A model generated the notes under the pieces. The model did no database searches. It worked only from the letters and a program-made list of their open reading frames with translations, and was not told the DNA's origin. From Paracoccus sp041927875 (GTDB taxonomy: Bacteria > Pseudomonadota > Alphaproteobacteria > Rhodobacterales > Rhodobacteraceae): a DNA stretch of 64,000 nucleotides. The stretch lies in the NCBI RefSeq assembly GCF_041927875.1, contig NZ_JBHFHN010000001.1, one strand, 5' to 3'. The position numbers were made by a program, and so were the translations under genes. Below, one piece after another: positions 17,150 through 24,608 of this stretch. Numbering within the stretch: the stretch's first letter is position 1; each line of letters opens with the position of its first letter.

Positions 17150-17174
17150 GCCCACTTCTCCTAGCATGTCACAA

Positions 17175-17203
17175 GGAATACATCAGACCGTGCGCAGGGT
17201 CAA
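17175..17203 (-). promoter_or_regulatory. Predicted sigma-70 promoter upstream of GTA g1
   Basis: Minus strand TTGACC (17203-17198), 17-nt spacer, TATTCC (17180-17175). Transcription would start near 17168, about 97 nt before the g1 ATG. It is the clearest promoter in the 255-nt gap between glnA and the GTA. Confidence 0.6.
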
Positions 17204-17214
17204 GAAGTTTATGA

Positions 17215-17229
17215 TTATCAAATGGTTAA
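17215..17229 (-). promoter_or_regulatory. CtrA-like box upstream of the GTA promoter
   Basis: Minus strand TTAA-CCATTTG-ATAA departs by one base from the CtrA consensus TTAA-N7-TTAA and contains the TTAACCAT half-site form. It ends 11 nt upstream of the -35 hexamer. CtrA is a known GTA regulator in Rhodobacterales. Binding here is inferred. Confidence 0.45.
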
Positions 17230-17280
17230 CGCCTTGCGCGCACGATCGCGCGAAATCGCAACACCATGGCAGCCGCCATG

Positions 17281-17305
17281 AAAAAGGGGCGCCCGCAGGC
17301 GCCCC
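17281..17305 (-). terminator. glnA terminator
   Basis: On the minus strand GGGGCGCC-tgcg-GGCGCCCC is followed by TTTTT, starting 22 nt after the glnA stop. A second perfect stem, CATGGC-N4-GCCATG (17265-17280), follows directly. Confidence 0.85.
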
Positions 17306-17326
17306 CCAAGCTCGTGCCGCTGCCGA

Positions 17327-18736
17327 TCAGCAGGAATAATACATCGCATATTCAATGGGATGCGGGGTATGCTCATAGGCATAGACCTCTTCCCATTTCA
17401 GCTTGATATAGGCCATCAACTGATCGCGGGTGAAGACATCGCCCGCCAGCAGGAAGTCCATGTCCTTCTCCAGCTCTTCCAGCGCCTCGCGCAGGGAACC
17501 GCAGACGGTCGGGATTTCGGCCAGTTCTTCGGGCGGCAGATCGTACAGATCCTTGTCGGACGCCGGGCCGGGGTCGATCTTGTTGCGAATACCGTCCAGC
17601 CCCGCCATCAGCAGCGCGGCAAAGCACAGATAGGGGTTGGCCGACGGATCGGGGAAGCGGGCTTCCACGCGCTTGGCCTTGGGCGATTCGGTCCACGGAA
17701 TACGGACGCAGCCCGACCGGTTGCGGGCCGAATAGGCGCGCAGCACCGGCGCCTCAAAGCCCGGAATCAGCCGCTTATAGCTGTTCGTGCTGGGGTTCGT
17801 CAGCGCGTTCAGCGCCTTGGCATGCTTCAGGATGCCGCCGATGAACCACAAAGCTTCCTGGCTCAGATCGGCATATTTGTCGCCTGCGAACAAGGGCTTG
17901 CCGCCCTTCCAGATCGACATGTTGACATGCATCCCCGACCCGTTGTCGCCCTTCATGGGCTTGGGCATGAACGTCACGCTCTTGCCATAGGCGGCGGCGA
18001 CGTTGTGGATGACATATTTGTATTTCTGGATATTGTCGGCCTGTTCGACCAGCCCGCCGAAGATCATCCCCAGCTCGTGCTGGCAGGTGGCAACCTCGTG
18101 GTGGTGCTTGTCGACCTTGATGCCCATGCGCTTCATCGTCGACAGCATTTCGCCGCGCAGATCCTGCGCTTCGTCGATCGGGTTCACCGGGAAATAGCCG
18201 CCCTTGAAGCCCGCACGATGCGCCTGGTTGCCCATTTCATATTCGGTATCGGTGTTCCAGGCCGCCGCATGGGCGTCGATCTGATAGGCCACCTTTTGCG
18301 GGGTCACCGAATAGCGCACGTCGTCAAAGATGAAGAACTCGGCTTCCGGTCCGCAATAGAAGGCATCGCCAATGCCCGACGACTTCAGATAGGCCTCGGC
18401 CTTGACGGCGGTGCCGCGCGGATCGCGGGGATAGGGCTCGCCGGTGTCCGGCTCGACCACGTTGCAATGGATGCACAGGGTCTTTTCGGCATAGAACGGG
18501 TCGATATAGACGCTGGACGCATCGGGCATCAGTTTCATGTCCGACTGGTCGATCGACTTCCACCCGGCGATGGACGACCCATCGAACATGAAGCCTTCCT
18601 CGAACCAGTCCTCATCGACCAGATCGACGTCCAGCGTGACGTGTTGCAGCTTGCCCTTGGGATCGGTGAATCGGACGTCGACATAGGCGACCTCCTCATC
18701 CTTGATCAGCTTCAGGGCGTCTTTGACCTTGCTCAT
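17327..18736 (-). CDS. glnA: Glutamine synthetase type I
   Basis: ATP-dependent condensation of glutamate and ammonia; a cytoplasmic dodecamer. The 469-aa length is that of GS I-beta. Visible motifs include the N-terminal DVRFTDPKGKLQHVT, MFDGSSIAGWKSIDQSDM, the KPMKGDNGSGMHVN region, NPSTNSYKRLIPGFEAPV and the C-terminal LKWEEVYAYEHTPHPIEYAMYYSC. Tyr398, in LYDLPPEE, is the adenylylation site, so GlnE control is likely. It is co-directional with glnB 39 nt upstream, the usual glnBA operon. The transcript ends at 17281-17305 before the GTA cluster. Confidence 0.98.
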   Translation of the reverse strand: MSKVKDALKLIKDEEVAYVDVRFTDPKGKLQHVTLDVDLVDEDWFEEGFMFDGSSIAGWKSIDQSDMKLMPDASSVYIDPFYAEKTLCIHCNVVEPDTGEPYPRDPRGTAVKAEAYLKSSGIGDAFYCGPEAEFFIFDDVRYSVTPQKVAYQIDAHAAAWNTDTEYEMGNQAHRAGFKGGYFPVNPIDEAQDLRGEMLSTMKRMGIKVDKHHHEVATCQHELGMIFGGLVEQADNIQKYKYVIHNVAAAYGKSVTFMPKPMKGDNGSGMHVNMSIWKGGKPLFAGDKYADLSQEALWFIGGILKHAKALNALTNPSTNSYKRLIPGFEAPVLRAYSARNRSGCVRIPWTESPKAKRVEARFPDPSANPYLCFAALLMAGLDGIRNKIDPGPASDKDLYDLPPEELAEIPTVCGSLREALEELEKDMDFLLAGDVFTRDQLMAYIKLKWEEVYAYEHTPHPIEYAMYYSC

Positions 18737-18775
18737 GTCATATGGCCTTTCGTTGGTATTCTGATGCGGGTGCGA

Positions 18776-19114
18776 TCACACGGCGTCGTCGCCGGTTTCG
18801 CCGGTGCGGATGCGGATCGCCTGCTCGATGGGGCTGACGAAGATCTTGCCGTCCCCGATCTTTTCGGTGCGCGCGGCGGCGATGATCGCCTCGATCGCGG
18901 CTTCGACCTGATCGTCGGCCACGACCGCCTCGATCTTCACCTTGGGCAGGAAATCGACGACATATTCGGCACCGCGATACAGTTCGGTATGGCCCTTCTG
19001 GCGGCCAAAACCCTTGACCTCGATCACCGAAAGGCCCTGGATGCCCACCTCTTGCAGGGCCTCCTTCACCTCATCCAGCTTGAACGGCTTGATGATCGCT
19101 TCGATCTTTTTCAT
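18776..19114 (-). CDS. glnB: Nitrogen regulatory protein PII
   Basis: A 112-aa PII signal protein that binds ATP/ADP and 2-oxoglutarate and controls NtrB, GlnE and other targets. Tyr51 in the T-loop (GHTELYRGAEY) is the uridylylation site; the GDGKIFVSP C-terminal signature is present. GGAGGG precedes the ATG at 19114; the frame continues upstream but without family similarity. It is first in the glnB-glnA operon. The dyad at 19218-19234, 104 nt upstream, is a candidate NtrC site. There is no glnK beside amtB in this window. Confidence 0.98.
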   Translation of the reverse strand: MKKIEAIIKPFKLDEVKEALQEVGIQGLSVIEVKGFGRQKGHTELYRGAEYVVDFLPKVKIEAVVADDQVEAAIEAIIAAARTEKIGDGKIFVSPIEQAIRIRTGETGDDAV

Positions 19115-19131
19115 GCGCGGCCCTCCGGTTC

Positions 19132-19149
19132 TGCTGATCCCAATCAGCA
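19132..19149 (-). promoter_or_regulatory. Inverted repeat in the glnB leader
   Basis: TGCTGAT-N4-ATCAGCA forms a perfect 7-bp stem ending a few bases upstream of the glnB GGAGGG ribosome site. It could be an mRNA hairpin or a protein-binding dyad. I see no further support. Confidence 0.35.
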
Positions 19150-19217
19150 CTTCCGCGCCGCGGCGTCCATGCGTTAGGGTTGCGCCGCACGGCAGCGGGC
19201 GGCGTTCCCGGCGTGAC

Positions 19218-19234
19218 TGCCTGAAAATTAGGCA
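19218..19234 (-). promoter_or_regulatory. Candidate NtrC operator before glnB
   Basis: TGCCTGAAAATTAGGCA is a GCC-N9-GGC dyad with AT-rich centre, 104 nt before the glnB start. Sites of the same length and spacing occur at 55621 (dusB) and 57891 (amtB). It also lies 33 nt before nnr on the other strand. Confidence 0.5.
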
Positions 19235-19266
19235 AAGCGGCGCAAAAACCGGCAAAGGTGAATCGG

Positions 19267-20832
19267 ATGACCTGGCACAACGAGATTCTGACCTGCGCCC
19301 AGATGCGCGCGGTGGAACAGGCCGCGATCGCCAAGGGCGCCGTCACCGGGCTGGAGCTGATGGAGCGCGCGGGCGCGGGTGTGGTGGGGGCCATTGAAAC
19401 GAAATGGCCGCAGCTTTTCACGCCGCCCGAACGGGCCGACCTGCGCAGCCGCGCTGTGGTCCTGTGCGGTCCGGGCAACAATGGCGGCGATGGCTATGTG
19501 GTGGCGCGGCTGCTGGCCAATCGCGGATGGGATGTTCAGGTTTACGCCCTTGGCGATCCCGCCCGCCTTCCTGCCGATGCGCGCACCAATCACGACCGCT
19601 GGCGCGCCATCGGACCGGTCACGCCGCTGATACCCGACCGGGCGTTCTTTCAATGCGACGTGCTTGTGGATGCGCTGTTCGGCACCGGCGGGCGCGGCAT
19701 GTTGACGGGGCTTGACGGCCTGCTGATGGCGATCGAAGAGGCCGCAGGCAATATATTTTGCGGCCCGAACTCACCGGGGATCGATCATATCGTCGCGGTC
19801 GATGTGCCAAGCTGGCTGGATGCCGACACCGGGCAGGCCCGCAACGATTACTGCCCGGTCGTGTCCGATCTGACCGTGACGTTTCACACCGCCAAACCGG
19901 GGCATTATCTGGCCGAAGGCCCCGAGCTGTGCGGTGATCTGGCGGTGGTGGAACTGGGGTTGTTCAACGCACCCCTTGCCCAGCACCCCGATCCGTCACT
20001 GCGGCGTCCCATTTACCTGGCGACCGCAAACAGACACCGTCTGTCAAAGACCGAAGGCCACAAATACGATCACGGCCACGCGCTGATCCTGTCGGGCGGT
20101 CCAGGTCGCGGGGGCGCGGCGCGGATGGCGGCGCGGGCGGCCTTGCGCATCGGCGCCGGGCTGGTGACGCTGGCCTGCCCCGGTGCCGCGCTGACCGAAA
20201 ACGCCGCGCGGCTGGATGCGGTGATGTTGCGCGAGGTGGACACCGCCGACACCCTGGCCGCGCTGCTGGACGACCGCCGCATCACCGCGCTTGCCCTTGG
20301 CCCCGGCCTTGGGCTGGACCGCGCCCGCGATCTGCTGCCGATCGCCTTGGCCGCGCGCCGCGCGACGGTTCTGGATGCCGATGCGCTGACCGCCTTTGCC
20401 GATGCCCCCGACCGGCTGTTTGCCGCGCTGCACCCCGATTGCGTGCTGACGCCCCATGCGGGCGAATTCGCGCGGCTGTTCCCCGATCTCAACCTGTGCG
20501 ACAGCCTTGCCGCGACCCGCGCGGCCGCCGCCCGCGCGGGCTGCACCGTGCTGCTGAAAGGCCCCGCGACGATCATCGCCGCGCCCGATGGCGCGACGCA
20601 GATCAATGCCGCCGTCTATGCCGACGCCGCCCCCTGGCTGGCCACCGCCGGATCGGGCGACGTGCTCGCCGGGATCATCACTGGCCTGCTGGCACGGGGC
20701 TGTCCGGTGTCAGAGGCCGCAGCCCAAGGCGCCTGGATGCACGCCGCCGCCGCCCGCGCCTTCGGCCCCGGCCTGATCGCCGAAGACCTGCCGGACCAGA
20801 TCCCGGCGGTCCTGCGCGCCCTTGGGCTTTAG
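19267..20832 (+). CDS. nnr: Bifunctional NAD(P)H-hydrate epimerase / ADP-dependent dehydratase
   Basis: Repairs damaged NAD(P)HX: the N-terminal YjeF domain epimerises R/S-NAD(P)HX and the C-terminal ribokinase-like domain dehydrates the S form using ADP. The product is 521 aa. The N-domain shows MRAVEQAAIA, VLCGPGNNGGDGYVVARLL and VDVPSWLDADTG; the C-domain (from about 255) shows HALILSGGPGRGGAARMAARAALRIGAGLVTL, LTPHAGEFARLF, LLKGPATIIA and a final ATAGSGDVLAGIITGLLARG with the catalytic Asp. The ATG at 19267 has AAAGGTG 6 nt upstream; the in-frame GTG at 19258 overlaps that site. It is divergent from glnB. Confidence 0.95.
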   Translation: MTWHNEILTCAQMRAVEQAAIAKGAVTGLELMERAGAGVVGAIETKWPQLFTPPERADLRSRAVVLCGPGNNGGDGYVVARLLANRGWDVQVYALGDPARLPADARTNHDRWRAIGPVTPLIPDRAFFQCDVLVDALFGTGGRGMLTGLDGLLMAIEEAAGNIFCGPNSPGIDHIVAVDVPSWLDADTGQARNDYCPVVSDLTVTFHTAKPGHYLAEGPELCGDLAVVELGLFNAPLAQHPDPSLRRPIYLATANRHRLSKTEGHKYDHGHALILSGGPGRGGAARMAARAALRIGAGLVTLACPGAALTENAARLDAVMLREVDTADTLAALLDDRRITALALGPGLGLDRARDLLPIALAARRATVLDADALTAFADAPDRLFAALHPDCVLTPHAGEFARLFPDLNLCDSLAATRAAAARAGCTVLLKGPATIIAAPDGATQINAAVYADAAPWLATAGSGDVLAGIITGLLARGCPVSEAAAQGAWMHAAAARAFGPGLIAEDLPDQIPAVLRALGL

Positions 20833-20921
20833 GGCGCATTTTGCCACTCGCATCGCCCCCGCAACCTTGCTAGAACGGCGCGGATTTGGCGTCCCCCGGC
20901 CCGGGGGGTGTCTTTGAACAT

Positions 20922-21006
20922 GCGGGTGTGGCGAAATTGGCAGACGCACCAGATTTAGGTTCTGGCGCCGCAAGGCGTGGGGGTTCAAGTCCCTCCACCC
21001 GCACCA
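20922..21006 (+). tRNA. tRNA-Leu (anticodon UAG)
   Basis: An 85-nt cloverleaf with acceptor GCGGGTG/CACCCGC, discriminator A and encoded CCA (21004-21006). The anticodon stem CCAGA/TCTGG holds loop TTTAGGT, anticodon TAG at 20956-20958. A long variable arm (CGCCGCAAGGCG) marks a class II tRNA, and the T arm is GGGGGTTCAAGTCCCTC. It reads CUA and, by wobble, other CUN codons. It lies 24 nt before the trigger factor start and may share its transcript. Confidence 0.97.
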
Positions 21007-21029
21007 CGATGAATGAAAAGGAAACGCCC

Positions 21030-22364
21030 ATGCAGGTCACCGAGACCCTGAACGAAGGCCTCAAACGCGGCTACAAGATCACCCTGCCCGCCGCCGAACT
21101 GGACGCGCAGGTCACCGCCAAGCTGAACGAGATCCAGCCCGAGGTCGAGATCAAGGGCTTCCGCAAGGGCAAGGTGCCGATGGCCATGCTGCGCAAGCAG
21201 TTCGGTCAGCGCGTCCTGGGCGATGCGATGCAGGAAGCCATCGACACCGCGTTGCAGGGCCATTTTGAAAAGACCGGCGACCGCCCGGCGATGCAGCCCA
21301 AGGTCGAAATGGACGGCGGCGAAACCTGGAAAGAGGGCGACGACCTGATCGTCAACGTCTCTTATGAAGCCCTGCCCGCGATCCCCGATTTCGACGCCGC
21401 CAGCCTGAAACTGGAACGCCTGGTCGTCGAACCCGAGGAAACCGCCGTGACCGAGGCGCTGGACCGCCTGGCCGAAGGCGCGAAAACCTTTGAGGCCAAG
21501 AAGAAAGGCACCAAGGCCAAGTCCGGCGATCAGGTCGTGATCGACTTCATCGGCCGCATCGACGGCGAAGCCTTTGAAGGCGGCGCAGGCGAAGGCTATC
21601 CGCTGGAACTGGGTTCGGGCAGCTTCATCCCCGGCTTTGAAGACCAGCTGATCGGCGCGAAGGCCGGCGACAAGGTTGACGTGACCGTCAGCTTCCCCGC
21701 CGAATATGGCGCGCAGCATCTGGCCGGCAAGGAAGCCGTGTTCGAATGCACCGTGCATGAGGTCAAGGCCCCCGCCAAGGCCGAGCTGAACGACGATCTG
21801 GCCAAGCGTTTCGGCGCCGAGGATCTGGACGGGCTGAAGGCCCAGGTCAAGGACCGCATCGGCGCCGAATACAAGGGTGCGGCCCGCGCCGTGCTGAAGC
21901 GCGCGCTGCTGGATGAGCTGGACAAGGCCGTCAGCTTCGACCTGCCCCCCAGCCTGGTCGAGGCCGAAGCCCATCAGATCGCCCATTCGCTGTGGCATGA
22001 GGAACACCCCGAGGTTCACGACCACAACCACGGCAACATCGAAACCACCGATGAGCACAAGAAACTGGCCGAACGCCGCGTGCGTCTGGGCCTGCTTCTG
22101 GCCGATATCGGCACCAAGGCCGATGTCGCCGTGACCGATGCGGAAATGACCCAGGCGGTGATGATGCAGGCCCGCCAATATCCGGGCCAGGAACGCCAGT
22201 TCTTTGAATTCGTTCAGAAGAACCCGCAGATGCAGCAGCAGCTTCGGGCGCCGATCTACGAAGACAAGGTGGTGGATCACATCCTGGGCCTGGCAAAGGT
22301 CAGCGACAAGTCGGTCTCCAAGGACGATCTGGAAAAAGCCATCGAGGCTTTGGACGAAATGTGA
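21030..22364 (+). CDS. tig: Trigger factor, ribosome-associated chaperone
   Basis: Binds nascent chains at the ribosome exit tunnel and has peptidyl-prolyl isomerase activity. The 444-aa product has an N-terminal ribosome-binding domain with the GFRKGKVPMAMLRKQFG signature (about 44-60). An FKBP domain follows (about 165-245, GDQVVIDFIGRIDGEAFEGG..LGSGSFIPGFEDQL), then a helical C-terminal chaperone domain with a His-rich insert (HEEHPEVHDHNHGN). The ATG at 21030 follows AAAAGGAAA; the frame is open further up through the tRNA. A strong terminator follows at 22388. Confidence 0.97.
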   Translation: MQVTETLNEGLKRGYKITLPAAELDAQVTAKLNEIQPEVEIKGFRKGKVPMAMLRKQFGQRVLGDAMQEAIDTALQGHFEKTGDRPAMQPKVEMDGGETWKEGDDLIVNVSYEALPAIPDFDAASLKLERLVVEPEETAVTEALDRLAEGAKTFEAKKKGTKAKSGDQVVIDFIGRIDGEAFEGGAGEGYPLELGSGSFIPGFEDQLIGAKAGDKVDVTVSFPAEYGAQHLAGKEAVFECTVHEVKAPAKAELNDDLAKRFGAEDLDGLKAQVKDRIGAEYKGAARAVLKRALLDELDKAVSFDLPPSLVEAEAHQIAHSLWHEEHPEVHDHNHGNIETTDEHKKLAERRVRLGLLLADIGTKADVAVTDAEMTQAVMMQARQYPGQERQFFEFVQKNPQMQQQLRAPIYEDKVVDHILGLAKVSDKSVSKDDLEKAIEALDEM

Positions 22365-22387
22365 TCACCGGCCAGTCCGGCTGATCG

Positions 22388-22415
22388 AAAGGCCGCCCTT
22401 CGGGGCGGCCTTTTT
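22388..22415 (+). terminator. tig terminator
   Basis: AAAGGCCGCCC-TTCG-GGGCGGCCTTTTT: an 11-bp stem with a UUCG tetraloop and T-run, 24 nt after the tig stop. Confidence 0.95.
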
Positions 22416-22723
22416 CGTCTTAGACCAACGGGGCGGTCAGCGCCGCGACCTCGGCGCCCCCAAGCCGCCTGCGCAGCGAAAGCCGTGGCAGCGATGACCG
22501 CAACGGGCCTCGATCAAGGCCAGCTACGCGTCCCAGCGCCGACCGACCGCGCCCCCATGACCGGCCTGCGCTCTCTGCCGGATCCCGCCGATCGACGCGA
22601 TGGTTCGGGGCCGGATGGTGACGCCCGATCTGTTCGACATGGCCGGAACATGTCGCGGCAACGGCGTCACCCGGGCGTCGCCGGCAGCGGCCAGTTGACG
22701 CTGCCCGCCTGACCCGGCGCAGC
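22416..22723. other. Unassigned 308-nt stretch between tig and fba terminators
   Basis: No convincing gene. All frames give Arg-rich, short or interrupted products. On the minus strand a frame ending next to the tig terminator (LRRRLGGAEVAALTAPLV) and a second frame with SVNWPLPATPG look more protein-like than the rest but are separated by frame changes, as in a decayed gene. A resemblance of these pieces to the end of EnvC-type M23 factors is too weak to name. Confidence 0.4.
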
Positions 22724-22750
22724 AAAAAAGGCGGGACAACCGCCCCGCCC
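22724..22750 (-). terminator. fba terminator
   Basis: Minus strand GGCGGG-N8-CCCGCC followed by six Ts. It lies after the 3'-end repeat at 22750-22798, which follows the fba stop. Confidence 0.85.
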
Positions 22751-22798
22751 TTTCTTTCTTGACCAAATACGCTGGGGGTCCGGGGGCAAAGCCCCCGG
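22750..22798 (-). repeat. 3'-end intergenic repeat, copy at fba
   Basis: Minus strand: CCGGGGGC-TTT-GCCCCCGG hairpin (22798-22780), ACCCCC spacer, then GCGTATTTGGTCAAGAAAG. The copy at 61292-61342 has the same two-part layout; the second part recurs at 27054 and 38358. Confidence 0.75.
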
Positions 22799-22805
22799 CT
22801 TCTCC

Positions 22806-23735
22806 TCAGGCCTTGCCCTTGTAGATATCGACCAGCTTGCCCAGCATCGCCAGCGCATCCTCGCGCGAGCGTTGGAAGCTGTTGCGGCCGATGATCGACC
22901 CGTTGCCGCCGCCATCGCGGATGGCGCGCGCGTCGTCATACACGGCATCGGCGCCCTTGGCCGCCCCGCCCGAGAACACGATCAGGCGACGGCCGTTGAA
23001 ACTGGCCTGCACGCAATGCTTCACCCGCGCGGTCAGGTCGGAAATATCAATCTTTTCCTTGTCATAGACCTTCTTCGCCTCACCCTGCATCAGGTGGTCG
23101 GTCGACAGCTTGATCTTGATGATATGCGCGCCCAAAAGCGCCGCGATATGGGCGGCATAGGCGCCCACGTCGATCGCCGTTTCGCCATCCTTGGTCACAG
23201 CCTCGCCGCGCGGATAGGACCAGATCACGGTCGCCACGCCCTTGCTGGCGGCCTCGCGGCGCATCTCGACGATTTCCTCGAACATGTCCAGCGCCATGTC
23301 GGAACCGGGATAGATGGTGAAGCCGATGGCCGCGCAGCCCAGACGCAGCGCATCATCGACCGAGGCGGTCACCGCCTGGTTCTTGCCCGCCGTGTCCGAC
23401 ATCAGGCTGTTGGCGCTGTTGACCTTCAGAATCGTCGGGATCTGCCCGGCGAAGGTGTCGGCGCCCGCCTCCAGCGGACCCAGCGGCGCGGCATAGGCCG
23501 ACAGGCCCGCGTCGATCGCCAGCTGGTAATGATAATGCGGATCATAGCCCGCGGCGTTCGGGCCAAAGCTGCGCGCCGGGCCATGTTCAAAGCCCTGATC
23601 CACCGGCAGGATGATCATCTTGCCGGTGCCGCCCAGCTTGCCCTCCATCAGCATCCGGCACAGGTTGGCCTTCACGCCGGGGGTTTCACCCTCGTAATTG
23701 GCAAGGATTTTCTGAACGATCTTCGACGCGCGCAT
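22806..23735 (-). CDS. Fructose-bisphosphate aldolase, class I (DhnA/FbaB type)
   Basis: Cleaves fructose 1,6-bisphosphate to two triose phosphates through a Schiff-base lysine. The 309-aa product is of the archaeal/DhnA class I type, not the metal-dependent class II. Motifs are ILPVDQGFEHGP near residue 45, SANSLMSD, GFTIYPGSD, the HIIKIKLSTDHL strand carrying the expected catalytic lysine, and GGAAKGADAVYDDARAIRDGGGNGSIIGRNSFQR at the phosphate site. GGAGGG precedes the ATG. It lies downstream of pgk and the SDR gene on the same strand with a 72-nt gap, so a shared glycolytic/gluconeogenic unit is possible. Confidence 0.95.
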   Translation of the reverse strand: MRASKIVQKILANYEGETPGVKANLCRMLMEGKLGGTGKMIILPVDQGFEHGPARSFGPNAAGYDPHYHYQLAIDAGLSAYAAPLGPLEAGADTFAGQIPTILKVNSANSLMSDTAGKNQAVTASVDDALRLGCAAIGFTIYPGSDMALDMFEEIVEMRREAASKGVATVIWSYPRGEAVTKDGETAIDVGAYAAHIAALLGAHIIKIKLSTDHLMQGEAKKVYDKEKIDISDLTARVKHCVQASFNGRRLIVFSGGAAKGADAVYDDARAIRDGGGNGSIIGRNSFQRSREDALAMLGKLVDIYKGKA

Positions 23736-23807
23736 GGGCTGCCCTCCGACATAAGAATGATAGGGGCGGTTTAGCCGCAGCGCAGCGCGCCGACAACATT
23801 GGTGTCG

Positions 23808-24608
23808 CTAACGGTCGCGTTTTCGCCACAGCCAGCCGGTCACGCGGGCCACGATGGTCTTTGGCCCCAGATGTGTGGCCCAGACGGTCAGGCGGTTGCG
23901 CCAGCCGGGGATCAGCACCGCCCGGCCCGCCATCATCGCCGCCCATCCGGCCCGCGCCACCGCATCGGCCCCGACTACCGGATGCAGCGCCAAAAGCCGC
24001 ACCGCGCCAACGCCCGCTCGGTCAAAGAAACGGGTGCGCATCGGGCCGGGGCACAAAGCCGTCACGCTGACGCCGCTGCCGCGCAATTCGTCGCGCAAGG
24101 CATGGCTTAGCGACAGCACATAGGCTTTTGACGCATGATAGCTGGCCAGCCCCGGCGCCGGACCCCAGGCCGCGATCGAGGCCACCGTCATGATCCGCCC
24201 CGCCCCCTGCGCGCGCATCACCCCCGCCGCCAGCCCCACCAGTCGGGTCAGCGCGGTGATGTTGACGCCGATCACCTCGGCCTCGCGCGGCCAGCCGCCG
24301 CCCTGATCGTCACCGATCATCCCCGACCGGCCAAGCCCCGCATTGGCGATCACCGCCGCCAGCGGGCGACAGCCTGCTGCCGCCTGCCACAGATCGTCGG
24401 TGCCGCCGGGATCGGCCAGGTCCACCTCATGCGTGGCCACCACCACGCCCGCCTCCGCCGACAAAACCGCGCCGGTCGCAGCGATGCCGCTGCCGGGGCG
24501 ATCCGACAGCATCAGCCGGTGGCCAGCCTGCGCCGCCACCCGCGCCAGTTCCAGCCCAAGGCCGGAGCCGGCGCCGGTGATCAGCACCCAGCCGCGATCA
24601 GCGGTCAT
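23808..24608 (-). CDS. Short-chain dehydrogenase/reductase of unknown substrate
   Basis: A 266-aa classical SDR. TGAGSGLG (about 11-18) binds the dinucleotide, IANAGLG is the NAG-type motif, the Ser of VASIAAWG and YHASK near 150-155 complete the catalytic set, and PGPMRTRFF follows. The C-terminus is Trp/Arg-rich (GWRNRLTVWATHLGPKT.. WLWRKRDR) and may associate with membranes, as in YqjQ-like SDRs. The start overlaps the pgk stop by 11 nt, so it is co-translated with pgk; its substrate cannot be told from sequence. Confidence 0.85.
   Translation of the reverse strand: MTADRGWVLITGAGSGLGLELARVAAQAGHRLMLSDRPGSGIAATGAVLSAEAGVVVATHEVDLADPGGTDDLWQAAAGCRPLAAVIANAGLGRSGMIGDDQGGGWPREAEVIGVNITALTRLVGLAAGVMRAQGAGRIMTVASIAAWGPAPGLASYHASKAYVLSLSHALRDELRGSGVSVTALCPGPMRTRFFDRAGVGAVRLLALHPVVGADAVARAGWAAMMAGRAVLIPGWRNRLTVWATHLGPKTIVARVTGWLWRKRDR

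Noticed and set aside
17114..17164. 16-codon plus-strand ORF (MKKRPWGRPRPLAHFS)
   Set aside because: It simply reads the terminator hairpin on the other strand; no ribosome site and wrong orientation for both neighbours.
19115..19266. Sigma-54 promoter for glnB
   Set aside because: No GG-N10-GC pair of -24/-12 type on the minus strand at a sensible distance, and NtrC here lacks the sigma-54 loop.
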